A stretch of 64,000 bases of DNA from Linyphia triangularis (taxonomy: Eukaryota > Arthropoda > Arachnida > Araneae > Linyphiidae), in assembly GCA_963978545.1 (NCBI GenBank), contig OZ021726.1, positions 57,090,959-57,154,958 of the forward strand, in the 5' to 3' direction. How positions within the stretch are numbered: the first letter of the stretch is position 1; each line of letters opens with the position of its first letter. A program made the translations under genes and the position numbers. Shown one piece after another: positions 24,099 to 35,725 of this stretch. The notes beneath the pieces are model-generated. The model did not search any database. It saw only the letters and a program-made list of their open reading frames with translations, and was not told the DNA's origin.

Positions 24099-27000
24099 AT
24101 GTCTATTAAAAGCTCAAATTCACACAATAACGTCAAGACCAGTCCTTTGGGTATGCTTATTTTTTAAAAAATTCTGTTAAATCAAACTAGTTCAAATTTA
24201 AAAGTCGTTAAAAATCCTTAGATTTTTTATACTTGAAAAAATACACTCTATTGCACAGCTCTTTTGGATTACGAAAAGCACAATAAAGAATAATTATGCA
24301 CTGAATAACCGTTAAAATAACAAATTTAAGTTCTTGCATAATCTGAAAGTTTATATTTTCACCTAATTTCAATAAATTTAGAAGCAGAATTTTTGTAAAT
24401 CACAAATTTCAAGGCTGACTTCTATTATTGTTGATAAAAAAGAGCATGCGTCGCAACTTGCTTCCAAATTTGGTAATCTCTTATAATTTTGAAAGAGATG
24501 TTCTAGCTTTAGAAATAAAGTGTTGTCTTTAGCATCTGTAAAAATGTGATCATACATTATCACACATGATCTAGATGGTTTGATTGACCCCGTTTTTTGT
24601 TTCTTGATTACGGTTTTTGTTGCTTCTTATTTTATCCCTTATTGTTATCTATTTGAAACAGAATGTCATTTACTTTTTCCCCTTTCGTTTTCATTCCCCC
24701 CCCCCTCTTATTTAGCTGTGATTTTTTTTTTTCTTATTTTTTTTTTCTTCCCACAGTGAGGCAATTCTCAACTGTATGAGCAGGACATTTTGGCTCATTT
24801 TCCTACTTGGAAACAGATTACAATTGTTCAATTATTATAAATCTAGTAGTTATATCCTATATACTATAAATAAGGATAATCTTTGATTAATATTGGTATA
24901 CTAGCTGCGTGGACAGTCTTTGCTGGGTATCTTTTGCTGTATATAGGTGTTTGAATTTGACAATTTAGGTTATAATACAGGGTGGCCAGTATAATATGTA
25001 TGAGCGGGACATTTTGGCTCTTCTTCCTACTTATAAACAGATTGCAGTTGTCTAGATTATTTCAAAAACATAAGTAAATAGTCTACCTATAGTCACAAAC
25101 TTTATCCAAATTGGTTCAATAGATCATGAGTTATAGCCCTACATACAGAGATATTGGGTTTTATATGTAGAGAGAAAAATAGCCTGTAGAGGATTTAAAT
25201 AAAGAAACAACATATAATTATTAAAATTGCATTGCTACTGTATTTTCAAATTATATGTGAAAGCTTGAATGGACTGATGAAAAAAAGTATTCAAGATATT
25301 AACCTAAGATTTTAGATGAGTTAATTTTTCACATAAGAGAAGTTTTCTAGAAAATTTCAGGAAAAGCTGCTTTGGTAGGCTACATTTTCAGTATCGTTGT
25401 TGTTTAACTGACGTGGAATGACTTAATGGAGCAAAATATGACTTTCCTTACTACATAATCAATGATGATCTAAAATTAATCAACACATTTAAAAGATATT
25501 AATTTTGTTTCTAAACTAATTGTTAAAAGCTCTTAATTTTAATACAGAGCGGCCACAGAACCTGGAAATCAGGGAGATGTCAGGGATTTTTTTTTAAATT
25601 TAATAAAATCAGGGAAATTTTCAATTGTTTTGAAGGTACGTTTTCCCTCTCATCCATATTTTGGCGCAATTTACCCGAAGAATTGTGTTGGAAATCATGA
25701 GAAGTTGAATGTTGCAGAATAATTTAAACTTTTCATTTCCGCCAAAACTGTTTTAAAAAAAAATAGCATATTATCTCTTTAGCATACATTTTCTATTTGA
25801 TCAGGGTGTCTGGAAATGTTGGAAAAATTTGAAAAATAGTTTGTAATACTTCACTTGTTGCATTTCTTTTGATAAATTAGAGCCTTCCCATTACTCTTCT
25901 GAGAAAAGAGCTTGTAGCCAAGATTAATGTTTTGAGACAGAAAAGAAACTGAGATATTTTTATATTGTTCCATAAGAGGCAGTGTAAAAAACTAAGCATC
26001 AAGTTTCGTTGAAAAGAAAATTTAATTTACTTAATAATAGAGGATTGTTTAGTTCTAAATTACTTGTTAGCTATAAAAGGCAAATAAATTTTTAAAAAAT
26101 TTCACACAAGTTCATCATTTTTAAAACTACTAACTTTTGATATTTTTTTCTGTTTTAGAATCTAAAAATGAGAAGAAATCTCCAAGTACTAGTAAAGCAA
26201 TAATATTACTGGTTGCCATTTTCTGCTTATCAGTTGCTGGATTATTTTATTTATATAAATGTTTCCCTGAATTGGAAGAGTAAGTTTGTTTGAAGTAATA
26301 GTATTTTTGTGAAATTTATACATACATTACATACAAACATCAAAATTGTTCCTTGAGCAAACTAATCGATGCATTGTGCCTCTTTTTGCAATCATGAGTG
26401 ATTTTTGTGACGAACCTAACATATACATTTCATTAAATTAATTATGGCCCTCAAAATTAATGAAGTAACAAAAGCATAATGTACAATTTACTGACAATTA
26501 CAATGGGTTATAGTATCAGTAAGTTCCCAAAATGGTAGTAAACTTAACTTAATTATTTGTTTAACTTTAGTCTTTATAAAATATAACAATACAGTAATGA
26601 TATATATTTTGGTAGTGTTATATTTAGTAAGAACTTAGAATCAAATCTTAAGAAAGCAATTGTAGTCTACAAATATTTGCTTAAATGCTAGTTAATTGAT
26701 ATTGAACAGAATTGTTTGATATAAAAATTTTAATAAAAGATACATTCCTAAGTTATATTTTCATATGAAAAGGAACAAAGTCCTTTCTTTTGGTTATAAA
26801 TAGTCGATTTGTTTTCTCAATCTTGCATAAACTTAAAATTAAAACTAAACAGAATTTAGAATTTTTTTTTAATGAATTTTAATGAAATAAATGGTTAAAA
26901 AAGATGCTGAAACTAAATTCTGTATGTGGTACCATCTAATCCTTTATTTTTCAGAGATGAAGCAAAATACATCAAATTACCAATGGACATTGAAGATGCC

Positions 27001-30000
27001 AAAAATTTGGGTCGAGTTCTTGCTCACTACCAAGAACGTTACTACTTTACAGTTCTCCTGACATTTTTCTTAACTTATGTATTGTATCCTTTTCTTAAGA
27101 AACCACATAATTAATAGTTAAGTACTGAAAAAAATAGTACATGAAATCTATTATTGGAATGTGACCCTTATCGAAGAATATTTTGGAGTTTACCATAGCA
27201 ACTTTTCCCGTTATTTTCAACGAATTCTTTCATCAATATTATTTTATCTCAATAATGCTAAACAGATCAATCAGAATATTTTATAATTGAAAACTTTGTT
27301 AGTTTGTTATGATATCTAGTTGTTTATTTCTTACTTAAAAATAAGATTTTATTTTTGCAGGAAACTTTTAAACATCTGTGTTTTTATAGTAAAAGTATCA
27401 TATAAGGGGAAAATGTTTGTTTTGCAATACTGTTGCACCAGCTGGACCCAAGTATACCAATTTAACCTGAAAAAACTTGGTCATCATTACTTAAAGTTAA
27501 TTTTAGAATAAAGTCATTACATTAAATTTATCTGATTTAAGAGATAATTTATGGGTGTTTCATAATTTGTAATAATAATCAACATAACTGAAATAGAATT
27601 TTGGATTGAAACTCAAAATTTGGCAAGAATGAACTTAATAGATTGAATGACGGCATGTAGCAAAGTGGTTTAAAAATAAAAAATATATAATTTATGTACT
27701 ACTGTGAAAAAGGATTTATTCAGATGTCTGAAAAGGGTTTATGCAGTTGTAAAGTAAATATTGTTGCGTGGCTGGGTTCGAAAGACTTGAAGCCAAAGCA
27801 GATTAAACTTGAAGAAATGTATTCTGATTCGCAGATTCTTTTACAACTTCAGAACTTCCCATTCTAATAGATTCAATACAGCTCTTTACACAACAATGGA
27901 GCACAAACAGCAGTTAAAACTAGATACACAACTGCTAAAATCGACGCAAAAGACAATGCAATACAGTTCACTTTCGGAACTGCTCTGAATGCTCGCTGAG
28001 AGACAACCAAGTAACTTACTCAACTCGCTCTCTTGGCCGACCTTAAAGCTAATCCTTCGCAAATCTTCTAGAGATAGAAATTTGAAGAATTTTCCAGATC
28101 ACAGTTAAAAAGCCTTATTCGGGTACATGAAGACCGAAAGTGTTGCCAAATGGTCGCCAAGTTTGACAACATTTTATGATTTCTCGCCATATTTGGGGAC
28201 CAAAATTAGTCGCCAACTTGGCGAAATTGCCATTAACCATAATGTTAAATGGACTTTTCCTTGTAAAACTCGCTTTCCAACATTATCCCTGTAAAACTCG
28301 TTTTCAAGCATTAAGAGACGCATTGCAGGAAAGCGCTCTGAAAAATGATTTGAGATGATAACAAAAATTCTATCTACTAAAACACTGAGTCTTCTGTTGA
28401 CTTAAAAAAAATTGTTAACGGGTCGATTTTATTTACTGCAACATCTTTTTATTTGCTACAACAATTAATTTTTAACTGGATTTTTGACAGTTGACAACTT
28501 TTCCATTTAGTGATTTCAATTTCTAGGACAGCGTAAAACAATCCAATATGACGTCTTTGTATTTTTTTCTTTTTGACAAGCCCTGAGTAGCATATAAATA
28601 TTTTTTTATCGACAATAATGTATTCAAGTTTGCAGTTTATACTTATAACAAATGTTCCATTTTTATCCTTAACCTAAAATGCAGTTTACAATCATTTGCC
28701 ATTCCAGGATCCATATTTTTAAGTATACTCTCTGGATTTTTATATCCTTTTCCGTTAGCTTTATGTTTAGTGTGTACGGTAAGTTACAATCTTTTTTTTT
28801 TTTTTTTTTTTTTTTCTTCTTTCTTTTTCAAACTTTGAGTTAATTCTGAAGAGATTAAATGTGTGAAAAGAGAGGCATTGTATACATTATATTTTAAACT
28901 AGCAAACTTTTATAACAGCATGAAATCAATCCCAGTACATAGTAGTAGTTGAAAAATAAATTTAAAATTATGTTATATGTTTTAGACTTTCAAACTGCCT
29001 ATTTTTATATGTCAATTCTTGTTTTCTTTCTGTTTAGTACTGTTATTGAATCGACTTCATTTTTAATGTAAACTCATAGTAATTTACTTTCAAAAATCAT
29101 TCTAATGAGTACTCAATGAAATATGGTTTAAAACTCATAAATGATTTTTAATTCAGTGGATAGGGATACTTTCCACCGAATTCAGCATAACAAATTACTA
29201 TGTGATCATATAGTTTATTTTTACCAATATGTCCCTTACAAGATTTTATTAATAGAATTGTTTGATTTTGGGAGAAATTACCTGAGTCTTTTACAGCAAA
29301 CACTGTTTATTCCTGATTAAATTATTCATAGAGTTACCTTTTAAAACATCTATAGTTACATACTTTCTGTTCCATGCATGTTTATACTTATATAATAAAA
29401 TCCCAGTACATTATAATTATTCATTCACTATATTTTTTCTCAACACTATGTAATTTCTAATTATAAGCTGCAGTAGTTAGAATATGAGTTCTTATGACTT
29501 TAATTTAGTGCATAGGAAGATTGTGAGAAGTGTTTATCATTCTTGAATCATCATCAGTTCAAAGTTCTGTAATGTTACAGAACATCATTGTGTCAGGAGA
29601 AAGAACTTGTAATAATCACATCACCACAAAACAACCATCTTATAAGTTTTTAAATTCATTTTTACCTATTTGTTAGTCTATGCAGGTGATGCACAAAATG
29701 AATTGTTTGTATTTCTTACAAACTTCAGTGTTTATAACTTAATTGAACTCTTGTTATCTTGTGATTATATGTGACATTACACCAACAATACCCAAAAGCA
29801 CTGGATCCCGTCATTAAATTTGTATGGTCATTCCTATGATATGTGTTTCATTAAATCCATTAATTTACAATGCAAAATTTTTATAAATTGTCTTGCCTTT
29901 TGAAACTTTATAAATATGAAATCTGACATTAAAAAATTCACCCAATTTTTGTTATGAATTATTTACTTTTTTAGTGTTCAGCTCTTGGAGCTTCGTGTTG

Positions 30001-33000
30001 TTACCTTCTTTCATCTCAACTTGGTAGAAAAGTTGTGCAGAGATTTTTTCCTGAAAGGGCAGCCAAATGGGGTGAGCAGGTAAGTATTTAAAAGCTATTC
30101 AACTTGCATATTTTTCATTTACATGTTAAGTTACTAGTTATAGAAAATGGCAGTTGCAGTTTTGATGATATTATCCCAATTGTTTCCTCTATTTTAATAA
30201 CATTCCTGTTTTTAGGAATGAGATAATTTTTTTGGAAAATTTTCTCTGAACAGCTATTAGATTGCAAATATCCCTTAAACCAATCTTTATTGCCTCTAAA
30301 TAGAAAATTTCTATTTTTCTAAGAATCTTATTCTGTATTGCCTTTATATCACTTCCTGTCGTAAGTAGAGAAGCATGGGCACAATTAAACAAAAAATTAT
30401 AAATCTTTGGTTTTTATTGCATTAGAAATTTTTAATCATTGTCTTCTGTGTCATTAATCTGTGTCTTCTGAATGTGTCTTCCTGTTGTTTTGGGAGCAAA
30501 AAGAAAATGATCTGACACAAGCTTGCAATTTTTAATCTCATGGGGGATTTCGACAATCTTTTTCCAAAGGTCCATACGTCAATCAAAGGTCAATATTTAA
30601 GGCGTTCAAGTTTCCAAAATTCGTATGTAAAATTTTACAGGCTTTTATTTTTTTAAACTGGTATTGTTATTTCTTATTGCATTCAAAAGAGCATGTTGTA
30701 TCACTTGTGTGATTTATTTGTTTTCTATGAGTAGAAATAGAAGTACATAGTTCCAGCTGTAATTAAAAAATTTACAATATATAACTTTTAGCAATAATGT
30801 CATATAATAATCATAATAAATAAATATATCACTAAAAGTTGTTTCCCTTATAGGTTAGGGAGCATAATGACAACTTACTGAATTACATCATTTTCCTGAG
30901 AATCACACCTCTATTACCAAACTGGTTTATTAACATAACATCTCCAGTTATTGGGGTTCCAGCAAAACCTTTCATTCTGGGCACATTTATTGGTATGCTT
31001 TTATTCAATATCTTTTGACTTTCTTTTAAATTACTTTAATGCTATATGTTACACTAAATTTAACTACAGTAACCTTGGTACAGTTCAGCAGAAACACTGA
31101 TTTCAGCTTTTTTTATTCTAACTTCAGTACTTAATGTAGCTTAAAAAAAATAGAAAATTATATTTAATTAGATAGGCTTGTTTATCAATATAAAATAATA
31201 GTTGTAAGTTTTTTACTTGTGAAAGTTTTTGAAAAATTTATGTTTTCTGCTGGTTTTCATTGCTCTCTCAAAAAAATTCAGCTTTTTTCCCTTGGGGAAC
31301 TGTACTATGTCTGTATATGTTAAAATTTACTATATTACTGCATTAGTTTCTTATAGCATAACTGTTATCTTAATTTTTAGTTTAGATTTTTACTTGCAAT
31401 GTAACCTTTAAAGCTTGATGTAACATTAAATATATAATCTGCAATTGCATTTTTTCTTTTTAACCTTGTTACTTAATCTTTTTAAAACCAGGGGCTCCGT
31501 CCCCTGATTTAACATTCACCAGTCCCTGGAGTTGTCTTACGATAAACATGAATGTAGACAGTGGTGCCCCCTTTCTCCTTCACACACTTTTAGTTCTTGC
31601 CTACTGCAATTTCGTCTTAGTTTTGCAGTAATTATCTCAATTTTGATGTAACAAAAAAATTACATAAACAGTAGGTTTAATTATCTATTTTTTTTAGACA
31701 TGTCTTATACTAGACTATTACATAGTTTCTGGATAGAAAGAAAAATATCATCTGGCATTTGGACCTGTTTTAACTACAATGTATTAAACTCAGTTTTTAG
31801 TGGCACGTTTATCTGTTCAACATTATTGCAATATAATTTTGATTAAAGAATTTCTACAATCACACACTATTGTACAAGCAGGTTTTTGTGTTTAAATGCT
31901 TGTCGTAGTAGGCCCCAAAATATGTGCTACAAAGTTTCTGCTCTATATTTTATAAACGTGTTTTGTTTTCACACTCCTCATGAGAAGCTTTCATTCAAAT
32001 GCACCAGATATGTAGAATAACTGCTTATTATTTGCAATATTTTGTATTCATAGTCTGGTAATATTTATTCAAAAATATGATTGGTACTGAGAAGTATAAT
32101 ATATTCAGACAGGACTCAATATTTACCAGGTTTTAAATGTATGTTAAACAAATTGTTAATTTAAGTAGCTTGCCTGAACTGGATCTGATCCATTTTGAAT
32201 GCTAGTTTTTTTTCTAAGAGATGAAGAAAAGACAACCTAAAAGATTGTGATATAAACAGTGGAAAGTAATTTAGGGAAGAGCAATTTACTATGAAACAAA
32301 TGCAAAACCCAATGCATGCAAATTATGATTAATATTTTTAAAATATACTGTAGTTTCTTAAGTAAAAACTAGTCCTGTAACGGAACATAAATTATTAAAA
32401 TATTTTTTATGAACTGTAAAAAGTAATTTTCCACTCAACAGTAAGCTGAATATAACTTCCATATTTGTTTCGAGTTCATTTGTTTGAAAAATATCTAAAC
32501 AGATAATTTGGAAATTTTTTATTTCCAAAATAAAATATATATATGTAATGTACTAACACATTATAATTAGAATTTTTGCTGTGTGGTCGTGAAACAGTGG
32601 AGAGTCAATTTGAAACAATAGAATACATTTATTAAAATAACCCGGAGAGAGAGTGTGAAAATCACGTCTTAACTACATGATGATAGGATATAGAATGTAA
32701 TGCGTATTATTGTCGAACAGAGAGCACAGTCAAGCAGCGTCGTGTTAAAACCATGAGAATCACTGAGTTAACAAGGATATTTTATAAACATCAAAGTGAG
32801 AAGGCAAGCAAGAAATTGGCGCCAAAACGGAATACTAATTATGGGATATGAATAACAAGAATGCTGAATCTGTAAAAATCTCACACATTAATTTGGTGTG
32901 GGCAGTTATCAAAATAAGTTGTTGAATTAATTGGTTCAAGAGGATTTCGAGCTTTGAAAAGAGGAATTAATTTAATGTTGGTTGTAAAAAAGGATTTATA

Positions 33001-33748
33001 TTACATTTATTTTTTATTTCCATCTTGAAATATTTAGTTCTTATTATAATATATATGTTCTTATCATATTCAGAAAATAAATTTATATGTAGTTTGGGAA
33101 GATGAACACTTATTATATTATTCTGTATATTATTATGAAATATATTGCAGTCAAACCCTGTTATCATTAAGTCTATGAATAAAAATAGAAAGGCTAAAAT
33201 TTCTTTTCGAACTTTAACCGAATTTCGTGTCTAAACTTTTTCATCCAAGTAATGCAGATCTAAATTACTCCAAATAATGCTATTAAACTACTAGCTGTTT
33301 TTGATGCTGTTTCTGAAGATGTTACAAGCTGTTTACATCTTCATTTTTGCTAGTTTACATCCTTCAAGTTCAAATTGATTTACAGCAAAAGCTGTTTCAA
33401 TCTCATCCCAATTTTTTTAATTATTGGCTAAGTGCTATTGGTGATTGCATGTTAACAGGGTTTGACTGTACCAATTTAATGTGTTGATATTTCTAACACA
33501 TTTTCCCTAAATATGCATTTTTCAAAATTATGATCAAATTAGCATTCCTTATCAAGATGACACTAATTATGTTAAATGTGGTTATTGCTCTAGGTGTAGC
33601 TCCCCCTTCATTCGTAATGATCCAAGCCGGAACCACTTTACACCAGTTAACCTCATCTAGTGATGCCATGTCACTCCATTCTTTTGTGATCTTGGGCATT
33701 TTAGGTATCATATCTATCTTGCCTGTATACTTTAAGAAAAGACTATAA
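24099..33748 (+). CDS. TMEM41B: TMEM41B / Stasimon homologue, complete, seven exons, 264 aa
   Basis: Exons are 24099-24150, 26159-26279, 26955-27083, 28685-28778, 29975-30079, 30854-30992 and 33594-33748. All junctions are GT-AG with matching phases, and the CDS is 264 codons plus TAA. Human TMEM41B is 291 aa; the difference lies in the variable N-terminus. The first exon encodes a short hydrophilic head. Residues 31-50 form the first membrane segment. FAIPGSIFLSILSGF (105-119), FLRITPLLPNWFINITSP (181-198) and GVAPPSF..IQAGTTL (214-229) are conserved blocks of the VTT/DedA-like (SNARE-associated PF09335) domain. Members are multi-pass ER proteins that scramble phospholipids and support autophagosome formation, lipid mobilisation and, in flies, motor-circuit function. 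The first coding exon (52 nt, phase 1) is tiny and was assigned because ATG, donor and phase fit exon 2 exactly. Introns contain a mononucleotide T tract next to the exon-4 donor, a Tc1/pogo-like MITE, and unassigned repeats near 27.77-28.35 kb. Confidence 0.93.
24762..25170 (+). repeat. interspersed repeat family R1, two adjacent partial copies
   Basis: Two related segments (about 24762-24860 and 24985-25170) share GGACATTTTGGCTC and AAACAGATT phrases with each other and with 1541-1600. The second also shares GGTTCAATAGATCATGAG with 1139-1157. It lies in TMEM41B intron 1. The family is not identified; no terminal repeats or coding frame are seen. Confidence 0.55.
27770..28350. repeat. unclassified repeat-like block in TMEM41B intron 3
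   Basis: This block is less AT-rich than the surrounding intron. It contains a tandem pair built on TTGTAAAACTCG (about 28260-28310) and internal echoes of TTGCCA and GTCGCCAA (28140-28235). It has the texture of a decayed transposable element, but no terminal repeats or target duplication were found. Confidence 0.3.
33148..33469. mobile_element. 322-bp Tc1/mariner (pogo-like) MITE
   Basis: The left end reads CAGTCAAACCCTGTTA and the right end is its exact complement, TAACAGGGTTTGACTG. A TA follows on the right; on the left the equivalent dinucleotide is TG, consistent with a mutated TA target duplication. There is no coding sequence. It sits in the last TMEM41B intron, about 125 bp before the terminal exon. 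Confidence 0.72.
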
Positions 33749-34624
33749 AGAAGACATAAACTAAGTGTATAAAATGCAAAGAATGTTACAAGTTTGTAAT
33801 CCAATCACTTGCTTGTTACCTGGGATCAATTTTCGTGCACACTGTAAAACTTAATTTTCTTTCTCTTGTACCAGCACAGTCTTTTGTATTGTAATTTTTT
33901 AAATGGGGAAAGTTGAAGAACAGTTTTATTTAATTTAAGCTTATGGTTTGTTGGATGGATTGTTTGTTGTTGTAAAGTTTCCATTTTTACAAGAAAGAAA
34001 GGTAATAGGATTTTCCTGATCAAGTATGTTTTCAGAAAATGTAAGGGAGCAATGAGTGAATTATCTTTGATGTTAAGAATTGTCTAGCTGTTTAATAATT
34101 TATTACATATTAATGAATTGTTTATGGGTTTTTTTTTACCTAAACTGTTAATTCTCTACTTATATAGTGAGTTTATTGATTACGCTAAGTATAATTAAAA
34201 AATTCTTACCTTAGAAAGCTAGTTTACCATTTCTGCAACAATATTTCATCTCATTGATTTTTGTTCCAAGTTTTAGTCGTTGCGAATTTGTGCAAAATTT
34301 TCATTCCTGTTTTTCATTGCATACATTTCCAATTTATGTACAATTTTATCTTATAATTTGTAATTAATCAAGATTTACTTGTTTTTCAATTATTTAACAA
34401 CTATTTTGTGTTTTATCATAATTTGTCTTTTCAAAAGTGGATAAGAAACAAGTAGTAAAAAAAAAAAGTAAAAAAAAAATTCTATGTAATATAAAGTAAT
34501 ATTTATTGTTAGATTTAGTAAATGTGAACAGAATATGTGTGAAAATTTTGTTAATGAGGGACCACAGCTTTCACTATTGAGCATTTAATTGATATAACTT
34601 AATTAGTATTTACTCACTTATATC

Positions 34625-34630
34625 AATAAA
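34625..34630 (+). terminator. candidate poly(A) signal for TMEM41B
   Basis: AATAAA lies 877 bp after the TMEM41B stop codon, followed by TG/T-rich sequence. Other AATAAA hexamers occur nearby (for example around 34718), so the exact cleavage site is uncertain. Confidence 0.45.
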
Positions 34631-34808
34631 GTGTTTTAATAGTTGATGTAAATGCAAAACCTGTATAAGTTTACAGTTTATTTGTATAGGTGTTTTGTTA
34701 AGTTTCTTCACATATTTAATAAATTAATAAAAAAAATCATGCTTATTTTATAATAAAATAGTATTCACACTAACACAATCTATTAATATTATTGAAAAGT
34801 ACAAAACT

Positions 34809-34814
34809 TTTATT
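34809..34814 (-). terminator. candidate poly(A) signal for the minus-strand gene at 35.4 kb
   Basis: TTTATT on the plus strand reads AATAAA on the minus strand, 628 bp beyond the stop codon at 35442. With the TMEM41B signal about 180 bp away, the two convergent genes would end almost back to back. Confidence 0.35.
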
Positions 34815-35441
34815 TTCCAATTATACTAGCACATAAAACATATTTACAGTATAAAAACATTGTAAGTATCATAAGCACACATTAATAGTATTTCATACCA
34901 AAGCTTAAAATGATTTGTCTACCTTCAAGGCTTTTTTAAAAAATATCATTTTAGAAATGTTAATTTAAACAGTTGCATATAAGTATACATGTTTTGGCCA
35001 TTCAATCTTGGAACAATTTTAAATTGATATTTAACTTTGAAAGAAAATTATATAATTAGTTAATAGGTGTTCAACAACTATTATTAATCGATATAATAAT
35101 CAAAAATAAAAATCAACCAGCCCTTTCATTTCAACTGTTTGTAAATAAAACATGAACATCATCTTGCCTAAATGACAATCCATTTTGAAAATCCAAAGTG
35201 TGTTATCATTCAAATAAATAATTTCAACCATCAGTCAAGTCTATTTTTTCATATTCTCAATAAAAAAATTCGTCTAAATCACAGTAAGAAATAAAAACAA
35301 ATTTTCACCATCATTCATTCATCCAGAGAGCTTTATCAGTAAATGCAGCAATTTACACCAGAAGGTTTCCTCAGAGTAAATGCACTCATAAAACTCTATT
35401 CATTTAATGAATTCATTTGTCCATTAACCAACAGTTTATCT

Positions 35442-35725
35442 TCATTGTCGTTCTTGCATTTGTAACAAGCATTTTCTGTGGTCTAACTCTTCATAGTCAT
35501 GATTGCCTCGAAAGTTTCTGGGTAATCCAGAAATATCAACGAACACTTCATCCGAGTAAATGTTTTCGTTTAGTAGTTGGGGCTCAAAGATCGCTCTTTT
35601 CCTCTTTTCGAGAATTTCATCAATGGCCAAACGACGGTCTAGAGTTGCCAAGTTGTTCATGTACTCTGTTGTGTTCAGTCTGTCTCTGGAGAACAGTCGA
35701 GCTCGTGCTACTGTTTTGCTGTTTT
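35442..35725 (-). CDS. terminal coding exon of an unrecognised gene (5' partial)
   Basis: A strong acceptor (pyrimidine run, then CTTCAG) at 35726-35727 opens a 284-nt exon that stays in frame for 93 residues and ends at TGA (35444-35442). It enters with two bases of a split codon, so the preceding exon must end in phase 1. The peptide is charged and mostly helical-looking: RARLFSRDRLNTTEYMNNL, then LDRRLAIDEILEKRKR, then an acidic tail with DEVFVDISGLP and NHDYEELD. There is no membrane segment. Base composition is clearly more balanced than the flanks and codons look used rather than random. I do not recognise the family. KRKR could be a nuclear-localisation or dibasic cleavage signal. Upstream exons must lie to the right; 41.5 kb and 54.3 kb carry weak candidates but neither fits by phase alone. 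The gene is convergent with TMEM41B. Confidence 0.62.

Noticed and set aside
25547..25830. CAGAGCGGCCACAGAACCTGG and CAGGGTGTCTGG strings suggesting another TIR element in TMEM41B intron 1
   Set aside because: The two strings face the same way and no complementary end or target duplication was found, so only a decayed repeat fragment is likely.
26926..27114. A 62-codon ORF starting MVPSNP
   Set aside because: It is TMEM41B exon 3 with intron sequence read through at both ends. Family alignment and splice sites place the exon at 26955-27083.
33530..33748. A 72-codon ORF with an upstream ATG before the last TMEM41B exon
   Set aside because: The part before 33594 is intron; the acceptor TTGCTCTAG and the GVAPPSF block fix the exon start.
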